A stretch of 64,000 nucleotides of DNA from Paracoccus saliphilus (lineage in GTDB: Bacteria > Pseudomonadota > Alphaproteobacteria > Rhodobacterales > Rhodobacteraceae). The translations under genes were made by a program, and so were the position numbers. How positions within the stretch are numbered: the first letter of the stretch is position 1; every line of letters starts with the position of its first letter. A model generated the notes under the pieces. That model did no database searches and was not told the DNA's origin. It saw nothing but the letters and a program-made list of their open reading frames with translations. The stretch covers positions 2,232,001-2,296,000 of the forward strand of contig NZ_CP067140.1 of NCBI RefSeq assembly GCF_028553805.1. Direction: 5' to 3'. Of this stretch, positions 25,859 to 33,415 are shown in pieces.

Positions 25859-27127
25859 TTACCGCTCCACCAGTTTGACATGCTTGTTGTACCAGTTCAT
25901 GGCAAATGAGATGCCAAGCGAGATCGTCAAATAGACCATCATACCCAGTAGAAGGGTTTCCAGTTCCCGTCCGGTCTGGTTCAAAGTGATGCCTATGAGC
26001 GTGCCGGTAAGATCCAGATAACCAACGGCAATCGCGAGAGACGAGTTTTTGATGATATTCAGATAGTTCGAGATTAGGGGCGGGATGATCACTCGCAGGG
26101 CCTGTGGCATGATCACAAGACTCATGATCCGTTTGGGTCGCAGGCCGAGTGCCGCGGCGGCTTCGGTCTGTCCATGATCAATCGCCATGATGCCAGCACG
26201 CACTATCTCGGCGATAAAAGCTCCCGTATAGAGCGAAAGGGCAAGCCACAGAGCTAGCAGCGAGTTTCGAATATGGGTGCCGCCGCTGAAGTTGAAGCCT
26301 TTCAGTTCCGGCAGGCCCAGGTGAAACCCAAGGGTGAAAAGCAGCGAAAGGATCGGAGCAGCGATCAGCGGAATCTGGATGTACCAGGTGGTCGGTCGCT
26401 TGCCAGTCGTTTCCTGAATACGATCAGCACGCGTGCCAAGCCATTTCGCGGCCCAGATACTGAGTCCGAGAACTGCCAGAATGGCCACCAGATCAAGGCT
26501 CACCTCAAACTGGAGACTCGTCCCCTCGAAGAGCGAAATGTCCCCCAGACTCCGGCTGAAAAGCGCCTCGGGAACATAGATGCCTCGATTTGAGATGGCG
26601 ACGCTGTCACCCAGGATCATCGAGGCCGCAGGACTGTCTCCACGGAATGCCGAGGGGGCCGGCAACGTTTCCACCAGAATGGCCATGATAAAAACGATCC
26701 ACAATAACAGCGGAACATTGCGGAAACCTTCAATATAAATCGTCATCAACCGAGCGATTAGCCAGTTCTTAGACAAGCGCAACACTCCGACGACCACTCC
26801 GATGACCGTCGCGGTGAAACAGCCCAGAACGGCAACAAGAAGAGTGTTCAACAAGCCGACAAAGGCGGCCCGCAGATGAGTATCCTGCGCGGTATACTCG
26901 ATTAGCTTTTGGTTGATTTTATATCCCGCTTCTTCAGTCAAAAAGCGAAAGCTCGGCTCCTTGCCGAGGACGGAAAGATTGGTTACCGTATTGTCAATCA
27001 GCCAGCCGAGTCCACAGAAGAACCCGATTAATGCAGCGATCTGAATGGTCTTCGATCTGTAGCGGGTATCGTAGATGAGCATGGATAATCTGAACGGCTT
27101 CTGCGGCGCGCTCATAGATGTCGTCAT
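25859..27127 (-). CDS. aapQ: amino-acid ABC transporter permease AapQ type
   Basis: A 422-residue permease with the long AapQ N terminus (a membrane helix, the VTNLSVLGKEPSFRFLTEEAG periplasmic loop, and another helix). It is followed by the permease core (TLLVAVLGCFTATVIGVVVG, YIEGFRNVPLLLWI), an internal periplasmic insertion, and the EAA docking loop EAAAALGLRPKRIMSLVIMP. It pairs with aapM. It lies 116 bp downstream of the binding-protein gene, so transcription probably continues through from aapJ. Confidence 0.92.
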   Translation of the reverse strand: MTTSMSAPQKPFRLSMLIYDTRYRSKTIQIAALIGFFCGLGWLIDNTVTNLSVLGKEPSFRFLTEEAGYKINQKLIEYTAQDTHLRAAFVGLLNTLLVAVLGCFTATVIGVVVGVLRLSKNWLIARLMTIYIEGFRNVPLLLWIVFIMAILVETLPAPSAFRGDSPAASMILGDSVAISNRGIYVPEALFSRSLGDISLFEGTSLQFEVSLDLVAILAVLGLSIWAAKWLGTRADRIQETTGKRPTTWYIQIPLIAAPILSLLFTLGFHLGLPELKGFNFSGGTHIRNSLLALWLALSLYTGAFIAEIVRAGIMAIDHGQTEAAAALGLRPKRIMSLVIMPQALRVIIPPLISNYLNIIKNSSLAIAVGYLDLTGTLIGITLNQTGRELETLLLGMMVYLTISLGISFAMNWYNKHVKLVER

Positions 27128-27243
27128 GGGATTGTCCTATAAACAGCGCGGCATTGCCAGAAGCTAGTGGCATCTGCGCCGGATATGCCTGCAAACGGTA
27201 TGGGGCCGCCCAGATGCCTCCGGGAGCCCCAATATTGCGTTTC

Positions 27244-28272
27244 TTAACGGAACGGCGGGGAGTAAATAAGTCCGCCGCGAGTCCACAGGTCGTTCAGACC
27301 ACGCGCCAGTTCAATTGGTGTATCTTCCCCGATGTTCGCGGCAAAAATCTCACCATAGTTCCCTGCGACAGCGATGGCGCGCTTGGCCCAATCGGATTCG
27401 AGCCCAAGCTGCTCTCCGAGATTGCCATCAGTACCGAGAAGGCGCTTGATCTCCGGATTCTCAGAGCTTGCGGTCACAGTGTCTAGGTTCTCGGAGGTCA
27501 CACCCAGTTCTTCCGCAGCGACAAGAGCATTCAGCGTCCAGCGAACGACATCCGCCCACTCGCTGTCGCCATGACGCACAAGCGGCCCGAGCGGCTCCTT
27601 GGAGATGATCTCTGGTAGGATCATATGTTCCTTCGGGTTGGCAAAGGATGAACGTTGCGCAACAAGAGCGGATACGTCCGCCGAATACACGTCGCACGCG
27701 CCTGCCAGATATTGCTGCTGGGTTTCAGCGTTGTTGTCCATCGGTACCGGCTCAAAATCAATGTCGTTGACGCGGAAATACTCTGCAAGATTCAGCTCGT
27801 GGGTAGTCCCGGCCAGCGAACAAATCGTGACGCCGTCGAGTTCCGTGGCAGACTTCACGCCCAACTCTTTGCGCACCATGAAACCCTGGCCGTCGTAATA
27901 GTTCACACCGACGAAATCGAACTTGAGGTCGACGTCACGGCTGAACGTCCAGGTAGTGTTGCGTGCCAGCAGATCAATCTCGCCCGAGGCCAAGGCGGTA
28001 AAGCGCGTTTTCGGCGTCGTCGGCACGAATTCGATAGCTTGTGGGTCATTCAAGACCGCCGCGGCAACCGCTCGACAGATCGCGACATCAATCCCACGCC
28101 ATTCGCCATTGGCATCAGGGGCGGCAAATCCGACCACACCGGTGGTCACACCGCACATCAGCTTACCCCGCTCCTTGACAAGATCGAGCGTACCCTCAGC
28201 CGATGCTGCTTGTGCAATACCGACCGCCGCCAGAAGCGAAAGCGCAGCGATTTTTTCTATGTTTCTTCTCAT
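27244..28272 (-). CDS. aapJ: amino-acid ABC transporter substrate-binding protein AapJ type
   Basis: A 342-residue periplasmic receptor of SBP family 3. A signal peptide ends near AASAEG. The mature protein shows TLDLVKERGKLMCGVTTGVV, WRGIDVAICRAVAAAVL, FVPTTPKTRFTALASGEIDL, and LARNTTWTFSRD, the characteristic AapJ series. An AGGAGG box lies 10 bases before the ATG at 28272. AapJ proteins bind a broad range of L-amino acids. Convergence with an Lrp/PLP-lyase/GST cluster suggests sulfur amino acids or their thioether derivatives as the relevant cargo; this is inferred. Confidence 0.93.
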   Translation of the reverse strand: MRRNIEKIAALSLLAAVGIAQAASAEGTLDLVKERGKLMCGVTTGVVGFAAPDANGEWRGIDVAICRAVAAAVLNDPQAIEFVPTTPKTRFTALASGEIDLLARNTTWTFSRDVDLKFDFVGVNYYDGQGFMVRKELGVKSATELDGVTICSLAGTTHELNLAEYFRVNDIDFEPVPMDNNAETQQQYLAGACDVYSADVSALVAQRSSFANPKEHMILPEIISKEPLGPLVRHGDSEWADVVRWTLNALVAAEELGVTSENLDTVTASSENPEIKRLLGTDGNLGEQLGLESDWAKRAIAVAGNYGEIFAANIGEDTPIELARGLNDLWTRGGLIYSPPFR

Positions 28273-28689
28273 TATTCATATTCCTCCTGTTGCTCACTCA
28301 TCTATGTGAAAGCAAGCTTCGACTTATGGTGCGACTTGCGGTCTTGAGGCACTCTTAGATGCTCCAAGCACTCCTCCCGTCGATATCCGCCACATGTCAG
28401 TCCCGAAGGGAGATCTGCGGCGGCTCTCTGCGCATTCGCGTATTGAATGGTTGCGTTTGCCGGCCTGACCGGGCGACATTCCGTCAAATGCAGGATATAC
28501 AAACCCTGACGACAGTTTTCGTCTTTGTGCGTTTTATTTTACAGTAAGTTTGGCTACTTCAGGCGCAAATCTTGACATATTCGATAGAAGTTACTGCTCA
28601 TTCGGAACATGTTACCGTTTAGGGCTTCGCAATCGACTGGACATTGTAGTGAGGTTCTTTGAGCGAATCTCGATGGTTAGTTCACTTTC
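28273..28689. other. upstream region of aap operon, no recognised gene
   Basis: About 420 bp between aapJ and the IS-disturbed zone. It must contain the aap promoter. Short frames on both strands show no family features. No convincing palindrome was found, and there is no copy of the CAAAGTGTCTTTT repeat seen before the lyase gene. Confidence 0.4.
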
Positions 28690-28706
28690 ATGCGAGAGCC
28701 TTGTCC

Positions 28707-28715
28707 GACCAGCGA
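28707..28715. repeat. left copy of 9-bp target-site duplication (GACCAGCGA)
   Basis: GACCAGCGA immediately precedes the left inverted repeat of the IS5-family element. The identical sequence follows the right inverted repeat at 29765-29773. A 9-bp duplication is the size expected for the IS903 group. Confidence 0.95.
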
Positions 28716-29764
28716 GGCTTTGTTGCGCAAAAGGTTGACGGGATTCATCTTGTGAATCCAGCGTGATACCTTTGGGCATGAGCAACTGGACCTCGACGAA
28801 ATACAAGACGACGAACTGGTCGTCCTACAACGACGCCCTGAAGCGACGTGGCTCGCTGACCGTCTGGTTTGATCCATCGATGATCTGGTCTCCGCCTCCG
28901 AGCGGCAAACGAGGCCGCCAGAAAGCTTACAGCGATGCCGCCATCCAGGTTTGCCTGACGCTGAAGGTACAGTTTGGCATGCCGTTGCGGCAGGTAACGG
29001 GCTTTGTCGAAAGCCTACTCGGTTTGGCGGGGTTGAACTGGGCGGTTCCAGATTACAGCACGCTGTGCCGCCGTCAGAAGACCCTGATGGTGGATATTCC
29101 CTATCGAGGTGGCAATGGCCCGTTACATTTGTTGATCGACAGCACCGGCATCAAGGCGGAGGGTGAAGGCGAGTGGAATGCGCGCAAACATGGAGGCCCC
29201 AAGCGGCGCATCTGGCGCAAGGTTCACATTGGGATCGATGAGGAAACGCTGGAGGTGCGGGCCGTCGAGGCGACCGGGAGCCATATTGGCGATGCGCCGA
29301 TGTTACCGGAGTTGCTCAGCCAGATCCCGCCCGACCAGGAGATCGGCTCCGTGACCGGCGATGGGGCTTACGACACGCGCAAGTGTCATGATGCGATTGC
29401 GGATCGAGGAGCAGAAGCGATCATCCCACCGCGCAAGAATGCCAAACCATGGAAGCCAACAACTGCCGGCGCGCACGCCCGCAACGAAATCCTCCGGGCC
29501 GTCAAATATCTCGGCCCTGCGATCTGGCGACGATGGAGCCAATATCACCGCCGAAGCCGCGTCGAGGCAAAGATGCATTGTGTAAAACGTCTTGGTCAGA
29601 GCCTCATGGCGCGGGACTTCGACCGGCAGGTCGCAGAGCTGCAAATCCGCTGCGCCGTCATGAACCATTACACCGCTCTCGGCACGCCCGTGACAATGGC
29701 CGTAGGATAAGTCTGTCCCGGGAAAGGGAAACTATACTCAAAGCACCTTTTGCGCAACAAAGCC
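28716..29764 (+). mobile_element. complete IS5-family (IS903-group) insertion sequence, 1049 bp
   Basis: Terminal inverted repeats are GGCTTTGTTGCGCAAAAGGT at 28716-28735 and its exact complement at 29745-29764. One transposase gene fills the interior. The element is flanked by perfect 9-bp direct repeats (GACCAGCGA), so insertion looks recent and the copy is probably able to move. It sits inside an older, decayed IS5-type transposase gene. Confidence 0.95.
28778..29710 (+). CDS. IS5-family transposase (IS903 group)
   Basis: A 310-residue DDE transposase. The start at 28778 gives MSNWTSTKYKTTNWSSYNDA, the usual opening of this group; an ATG five codons earlier is possible. An N-terminal DNA-binding segment (KRGSLTVWFDP-like, GKRGRQKAYSDAAIQ) is followed by the catalytic core. 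The first Asp lies in LLIDSTGIK, the second Asp in VTGDGAYDTRKCHD, and the Glu in RSRVEAKMHC. All three are present and the frame is uninterrupted, so the enzyme is probably active. Confidence 0.95.
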   Translation: MSNWTSTKYKTTNWSSYNDALKRRGSLTVWFDPSMIWSPPPSGKRGRQKAYSDAAIQVCLTLKVQFGMPLRQVTGFVESLLGLAGLNWAVPDYSTLCRRQKTLMVDIPYRGGNGPLHLLIDSTGIKAEGEGEWNARKHGGPKRRIWRKVHIGIDEETLEVRAVEATGSHIGDAPMLPELLSQIPPDQEIGSVTGDGAYDTRKCHDAIADRGAEAIIPPRKNAKPWKPTTAGAHARNEILRAVKYLGPAIWRRWSQYHRRSRVEAKMHCVKRLGQSLMARDFDRQVAELQIRCAVMNHYTALGTPVTMAVG

Positions 29765-29773
29765 GACCAGCGA
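29765..29773. repeat. right copy of 9-bp target-site duplication (GACCAGCGA)
   Basis: Identical to 28707-28715 and directly adjacent to the right inverted repeat. It marks the right boundary of the insertion. Confidence 0.95.
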
Positions 29774-30184
29774 TCACACGACGATCTGGTCCAAGCTCAA
29801 AGCAGCACTGTGCAAACGGAGCCCACTTTCATTCTGGTTCGATCCCGAGATAGTTTGGCACGCTCGGAAAACCGGTAAACGCAGACGGCCTGGAACCTTC
29901 TCGAATGCCGCTATCCAAGCCTGCCGGACGTCGAAAGTGCTCCTCGGTCCTCCTCTTCGCCAAACACTCGAACTGTTCGAAGGCCTGCCTCAGGTGCGGG
30001 GCCAGAATCGCCGGTTCCTTACAATGCAATGCCGTGTCGCCGGCAGACACGCGTCTCGGTGCAAATCGCGTATCGCGCCTCGGGACAGCCTCTGAACCTA
30101 CTGATGGATAGTACAGGCATCAAGACCCGTGGTGATGGGGAATGGTTGGTACGGAATGATGATCCGTCAGGCCGACAACAATAG
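29765..30184 (+). pseudogene. older IS5-type transposase remnant, interrupted by the newer IS
   Basis: Removing the IS and one duplication joins an ATG at 28690-28692 (MREPCPTSD) to HTTIWSKLKAALCKR, LSFWFDPEIVWHARKTGKRR, and TFSNAAIQACRTSKVLLG. This is the N-terminal half of a divergent IS5-type transposase. It reaches a stop in its first frame near 30083. A second frame then supplies the DDE segment LNLLMDSTGIKTRGDGEW before stopping at 30184. The gene was thus already decayed. The rest, 30185-30405, has nothing recognisable. Confidence 0.75.
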
Positions 30185-30405
30185 AGTAAGCCCCCAATCC
30201 CCATGGACGTAGGCACAGGCGATGTGCCCGCAGTCGAGTTCACTTCGAGCCGCCAAAGGACGCACTCTCCGCTTATAGTCCGCCTTGTGAAACATCGCCA
30301 TATGGGGGGCCGGAAAAACCAACCATCCAGGCCCTGTCTCGGCGGTATCAATCGCTTTGCACGATCTCCCTAAACCGGTGCAAACCCATGATCAGGGCGC
30401 CGACT

Positions 30406-32091
30406 CTAAAGATCGGTAAGTGTGCCCAGAAACGCCTCCGCTGCGAATCCAACTGTTTCAGATAGCGTCGGGTGAGGGTGAATGGTCATGCCGATGTCAT
30501 GGGCGTCTGCGCCCATCTCGATCGCAAGCGCAACCTCGGCGATCAACTCCCCGGCACCTGGTCCGACGATTGCCCCACCAACCACCTTGCCGGTCGCGTC
30601 ATCAAACAGCAGCTTGGTGGCCCCTTCATCCCGCACAAGCGACAAGGCTCGGCCAGAGGCCATCCATGGGAAACCGCCCCTCTTCAACTTGATACCCCTA
30701 ATCTTGGCTTCGGTCTCGGTCAGCCCTACCCAGGCAACTTCCGGGTCGGTATAGGCGACCGACGGAATGCAGGCCGGTTCGAACGTAACTTTGAAGTCCG
30801 CCGCGGCTTCCGCTGCCACTTTGGCCTGATGGGTGGCTTTATGAGCAAGCATCGGCTGGCCGACAACATCGCCAATGGCAAAGATATGGGGCTGACTGGT
30901 TTGCATTTGCGCATTCACCGGCAAGAACCCTGGTCCTTCGACGACAATCCCCGCTACCCCCGGGGCCACCTTGGCGCCATTTGGAGTCCGGCCAACTGCA
31001 ACGAGGATGCGATCATATTCAGCAGTTTCGACACCTTCGGCGCATTCAAAGGACACGACAAGCTTGTCGCCCGCCAAAACCGAGGTAACCTTACTTCCCG
31101 TCCGCACTGCGCCATAGCTTTTGGAAATCCGCTCGGCCAACGGCGCAATGACATCCTTGTCCGCACCCGGAATAATCTGATTTGCCAATTCGACGATTTC
31201 CACGTGAGCACCAAACGAGTCGTAGATCTGCGCCATTTCCAAGCCGATTATACCGCCACCGATGACCAGCAGACGCTCGGGAATACTCTCCAGCTCAAGC
31301 GCGCCGGTGCTGTCTATGATTCTCGGATCATCCGGCAGGAACGGCAGCCATACTGGCTCCGATCCGACAGCAACGATCGCTTGATCGAATGTCAGGTTCT
31401 GTATGGAACCGTCGGCATCGGTGATCTCGACCGAATGTGCGCCGCTGAATGTCGCTATGCCGCGAATGACGCGCACTTTGCGTTTCTTGGCCAGGGCGGT
31501 CAAACCGCCAGTCAGCTTTGCTATCACGCCGTTCTTGAAATCGCGAACGCCGTCCAGATTCACATCAGGTGCCGCGAATTTCAGTCCGTGCGCAGCAGCC
31601 TCATCGGCCTCATCCCAAACCTTCGCCAGATGCAAAAGTGCCTTGGACGGTATGCAGCCAACGTTCAGACAGACACCACCAAGCGTGGCCCGCGGATCGA
31701 CCAAAGTCACCTCGCGCCCCAGATCCGCCGTGCGGAAGGCCGCAGTATATCCTCCTGGCCCCGCACCGATCACCAGCATCTGCGTGTGATTTTCACCACA
31801 GTTGGCATTCGGCGCAGCCTGCGGCGCCGCTTCGAACGTAGCTTCTGCCGCATCCAATTCGGTCTCCATCCGCAGGACAAGACTGCCTTCGCTCAGCAAA
31901 TCCCCCTCAGAAACAAAAATTTCGACCACAGTTCCGCCAAAGGGCGCGGGAATATCCAGCGTTGCCTTCTCACTTTCCAGCACCAGAATCGTGCTCTCGG
32001 CTGCCAGTCGATCTCCCACGGCCACCGGGATCTCCACCACCGGCACCTCCTTGAAGTCCCCAATATCGGGAAGCATAACGTCACGAGTCAT
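30406..32091 (-). CDS. lpdA: dihydrolipoyl dehydrogenase (E3) with N-terminal lipoyl domain
   Basis: A 561-residue E3 of the pyruvate dehydrogenase complex. It re-oxidises dihydrolipoyl groups with NAD. Residues about 1-78 are a lipoyl domain with the modified Lys in LESEKATLDIP. A short linker follows. The flavoenzyme has FAD-binding VIGAGPGGYTAAFR, the redox disulfide in GGVCLNVGCIPSK, NAD-binding VIGGGIIGLEMAQ, and the C-terminal HPHPTLSE with the catalytic His. An E3 carrying its own lipoyl domain is common in betaproteobacteria and Neisseria but not the core alphaproteobacterial form. A GGAGATC box precedes the ATG. Last gene of the aceE-aceF-lpdA operon, 11 bp after aceF. Confidence 0.95.
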   Translation of the reverse strand: MTRDVMLPDIGDFKEVPVVEIPVAVGDRLAAESTILVLESEKATLDIPAPFGGTVVEIFVSEGDLLSEGSLVLRMETELDAAEATFEAAPQAAPNANCGENHTQMLVIGAGPGGYTAAFRTADLGREVTLVDPRATLGGVCLNVGCIPSKALLHLAKVWDEADEAAAHGLKFAAPDVNLDGVRDFKNGVIAKLTGGLTALAKKRKVRVIRGIATFSGAHSVEITDADGSIQNLTFDQAIVAVGSEPVWLPFLPDDPRIIDSTGALELESIPERLLVIGGGIIGLEMAQIYDSFGAHVEIVELANQIIPGADKDVIAPLAERISKSYGAVRTGSKVTSVLAGDKLVVSFECAEGVETAEYDRILVAVGRTPNGAKVAPGVAGIVVEGPGFLPVNAQMQTSQPHIFAIGDVVGQPMLAHKATHQAKVAAEAAADFKVTFEPACIPSVAYTDPEVAWVGLTETEAKIRGIKLKRGGFPWMASGRALSLVRDEGATKLLFDDATGKVVGGAIVGPGAGELIAEVALAIEMGADAHDIGMTIHPHPTLSETVGFAAEAFLGTLTDL

Positions 32092-32102
32092 CTTGATCTC
32101 CT

Positions 32103-33404
32103 TCAGACGGAAATGCGGCGGAAGTCACTCAAGGAGCGGCTCACATGCTGAAGGAAGTGTGCGGCGGCGACCCCATCAACCACGCGGTGATCCCAGCTCA
32201 GGCTGATCGGCTGCACAAGGCGCGGCGCGAAGCCCGCTCCATCCCAAACCGGCTGCATCTCGGCACGGGTCATACCAAGGATTGCCACCTCCGGTGCATT
32301 GATGATCGGCGTGAAATTGGTGCCGCCGATACCGCCCAAGGATGAGATTGTGAAAGTGGCGCCCTGTATATCTGTCGCTTTCAGCTTGCCCTCGCGGGCG
32401 GCCAGCGCGAGCGCAGCCATTTCGGCAGCGATTCCGCGGATACCTTTCTTGTCGGCCTCCTTGATCACCGGCACGACCAGTCCTTCGGGCGTGTCCGCGG
32501 CGACACCGATATTCCAGTACTTCTTGAGTACCAGTTCACCGTCATCCAGCGACGAGTTGAACTTCGGGTAGGCCTTTAGCGCCGCCACCACCGCTTTGAC
32601 GGTGAATACAAGCATGGTGATCTTGCCGTCGCCCTGCTCCGCCTCGCCGTTCAGCATCTTGCGGAAACTTTCCAGCTCAGTGATGTCTGCCTTGTCGAAG
32701 TTGGTGACATGCGGGATGACCATCGAATTACGCGCCAGCGCCGGACCGGAAATCTTGGCGATCCGACTGAGTTGCACGCGCTCGACCTCTCCGAACTTAG
32801 CAAAATCTACCTTTGGCCATTCAGGAAGTCCGATCATCATCTGACCACCCGCGGCCGACGTATGCGCCGGGGCGCTCATCGCGGCTTTGACAAAGGCTTC
32901 AATATCTTCCCGCAGAATACGGCCCTTCGGCCCGGTACCCTTCACCCGACCGACGCGCACCCCGAGCGTGCGTGCATAGCGGCGGATCGAAGGCGACGCA
33001 TAAATCAGATGGCCTGGAGCCGTTGCAACCTGAAGTGCATCACTCGCAACAGCCAATGGCGCAGGCTGTCGTTTTGGTGCCTCGGCAGCGGGCACCGTCG
33101 GGGCGGCTTGCGCTGGCGCTTCGGCCTGTGCATGGGGCACCTCCGAGGTTGCCGCTGTCTCAGCCTCCACGTCCAGGATCAGAACCAAGCTGTTCTTGCT
33201 GACGCTGTCCCCTACGGCGACCTTGATTTCAGCCACCCGCCCGGCATGCGTGGTTGGCACATCCAATGTCGCCTTGTCGCTTTCCACAACGATAACCGTG
33301 TCATCCACTGCAAGCTGCTCGCCGACGGAAACCGGGATTTCCACCACTGGGACATCGGAAAAATCGCCAATATCCGGTACTCGGATTTCAATCAGATTGT
33401 TCAT
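32103..33404 (-). CDS. aceF: pyruvate dehydrogenase E2, dihydrolipoamide acetyltransferase
   Basis: A 433-residue E2 core protein that transfers acetyl groups to CoA. Domains in order are one lipoyl domain (residues about 1-80, Lys in VESDKATLDVP), an Ala/Pro-rich linker (about 85-125), a peripheral-subunit-binding domain (ASPSIRRYARTLGVRVGRVK, residues about 133-170), and the catalytic domain with NFDKADITELE, FNSSLDD, TFTISSLGGIGGT and the active-site DHRVVDGVAAAHFL. Only one lipoyl domain is present, compared with two or three in many AceF proteins; the lipoyl domain on E3 may compensate. It lies 11 bp after aceE. Confidence 0.95.
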   Translation of the reverse strand: MNNLIEIRVPDIGDFSDVPVVEIPVSVGEQLAVDDTVIVVESDKATLDVPTTHAGRVAEIKVAVGDSVSKNSLVLILDVEAETAATSEVPHAQAEAPAQAAPTVPAAEAPKRQPAPLAVASDALQVATAPGHLIYASPSIRRYARTLGVRVGRVKGTGPKGRILREDIEAFVKAAMSAPAHTSAAGGQMMIGLPEWPKVDFAKFGEVERVQLSRIAKISGPALARNSMVIPHVTNFDKADITELESFRKMLNGEAEQGDGKITMLVFTVKAVVAALKAYPKFNSSLDDGELVLKKYWNIGVAADTPEGLVVPVIKEADKKGIRGIAAEMAALALAAREGKLKATDIQGATFTISSLGGIGGTNFTPIINAPEVAILGMTRAEMQPVWDGAGFAPRLVQPISLSWDHRVVDGVAAAHFLQHVSRSLSDFRRISV

Positions 33405-33415
33405 GTGCGTCTCCG

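Noticed and set aside
28302..28738. Several 60-70 codon frames between aapJ and the IS element
   Set aside because: They overlap each other on both strands and show no conserved motif or start signal.
30472..32151. A 559-codon plus-strand frame antisense to lpdA
   Set aside because: It mirrors a well-defined lipoyl-E3 gene and encodes no recognisable domain; long antisense frames are common in G+C-rich coding DNA.
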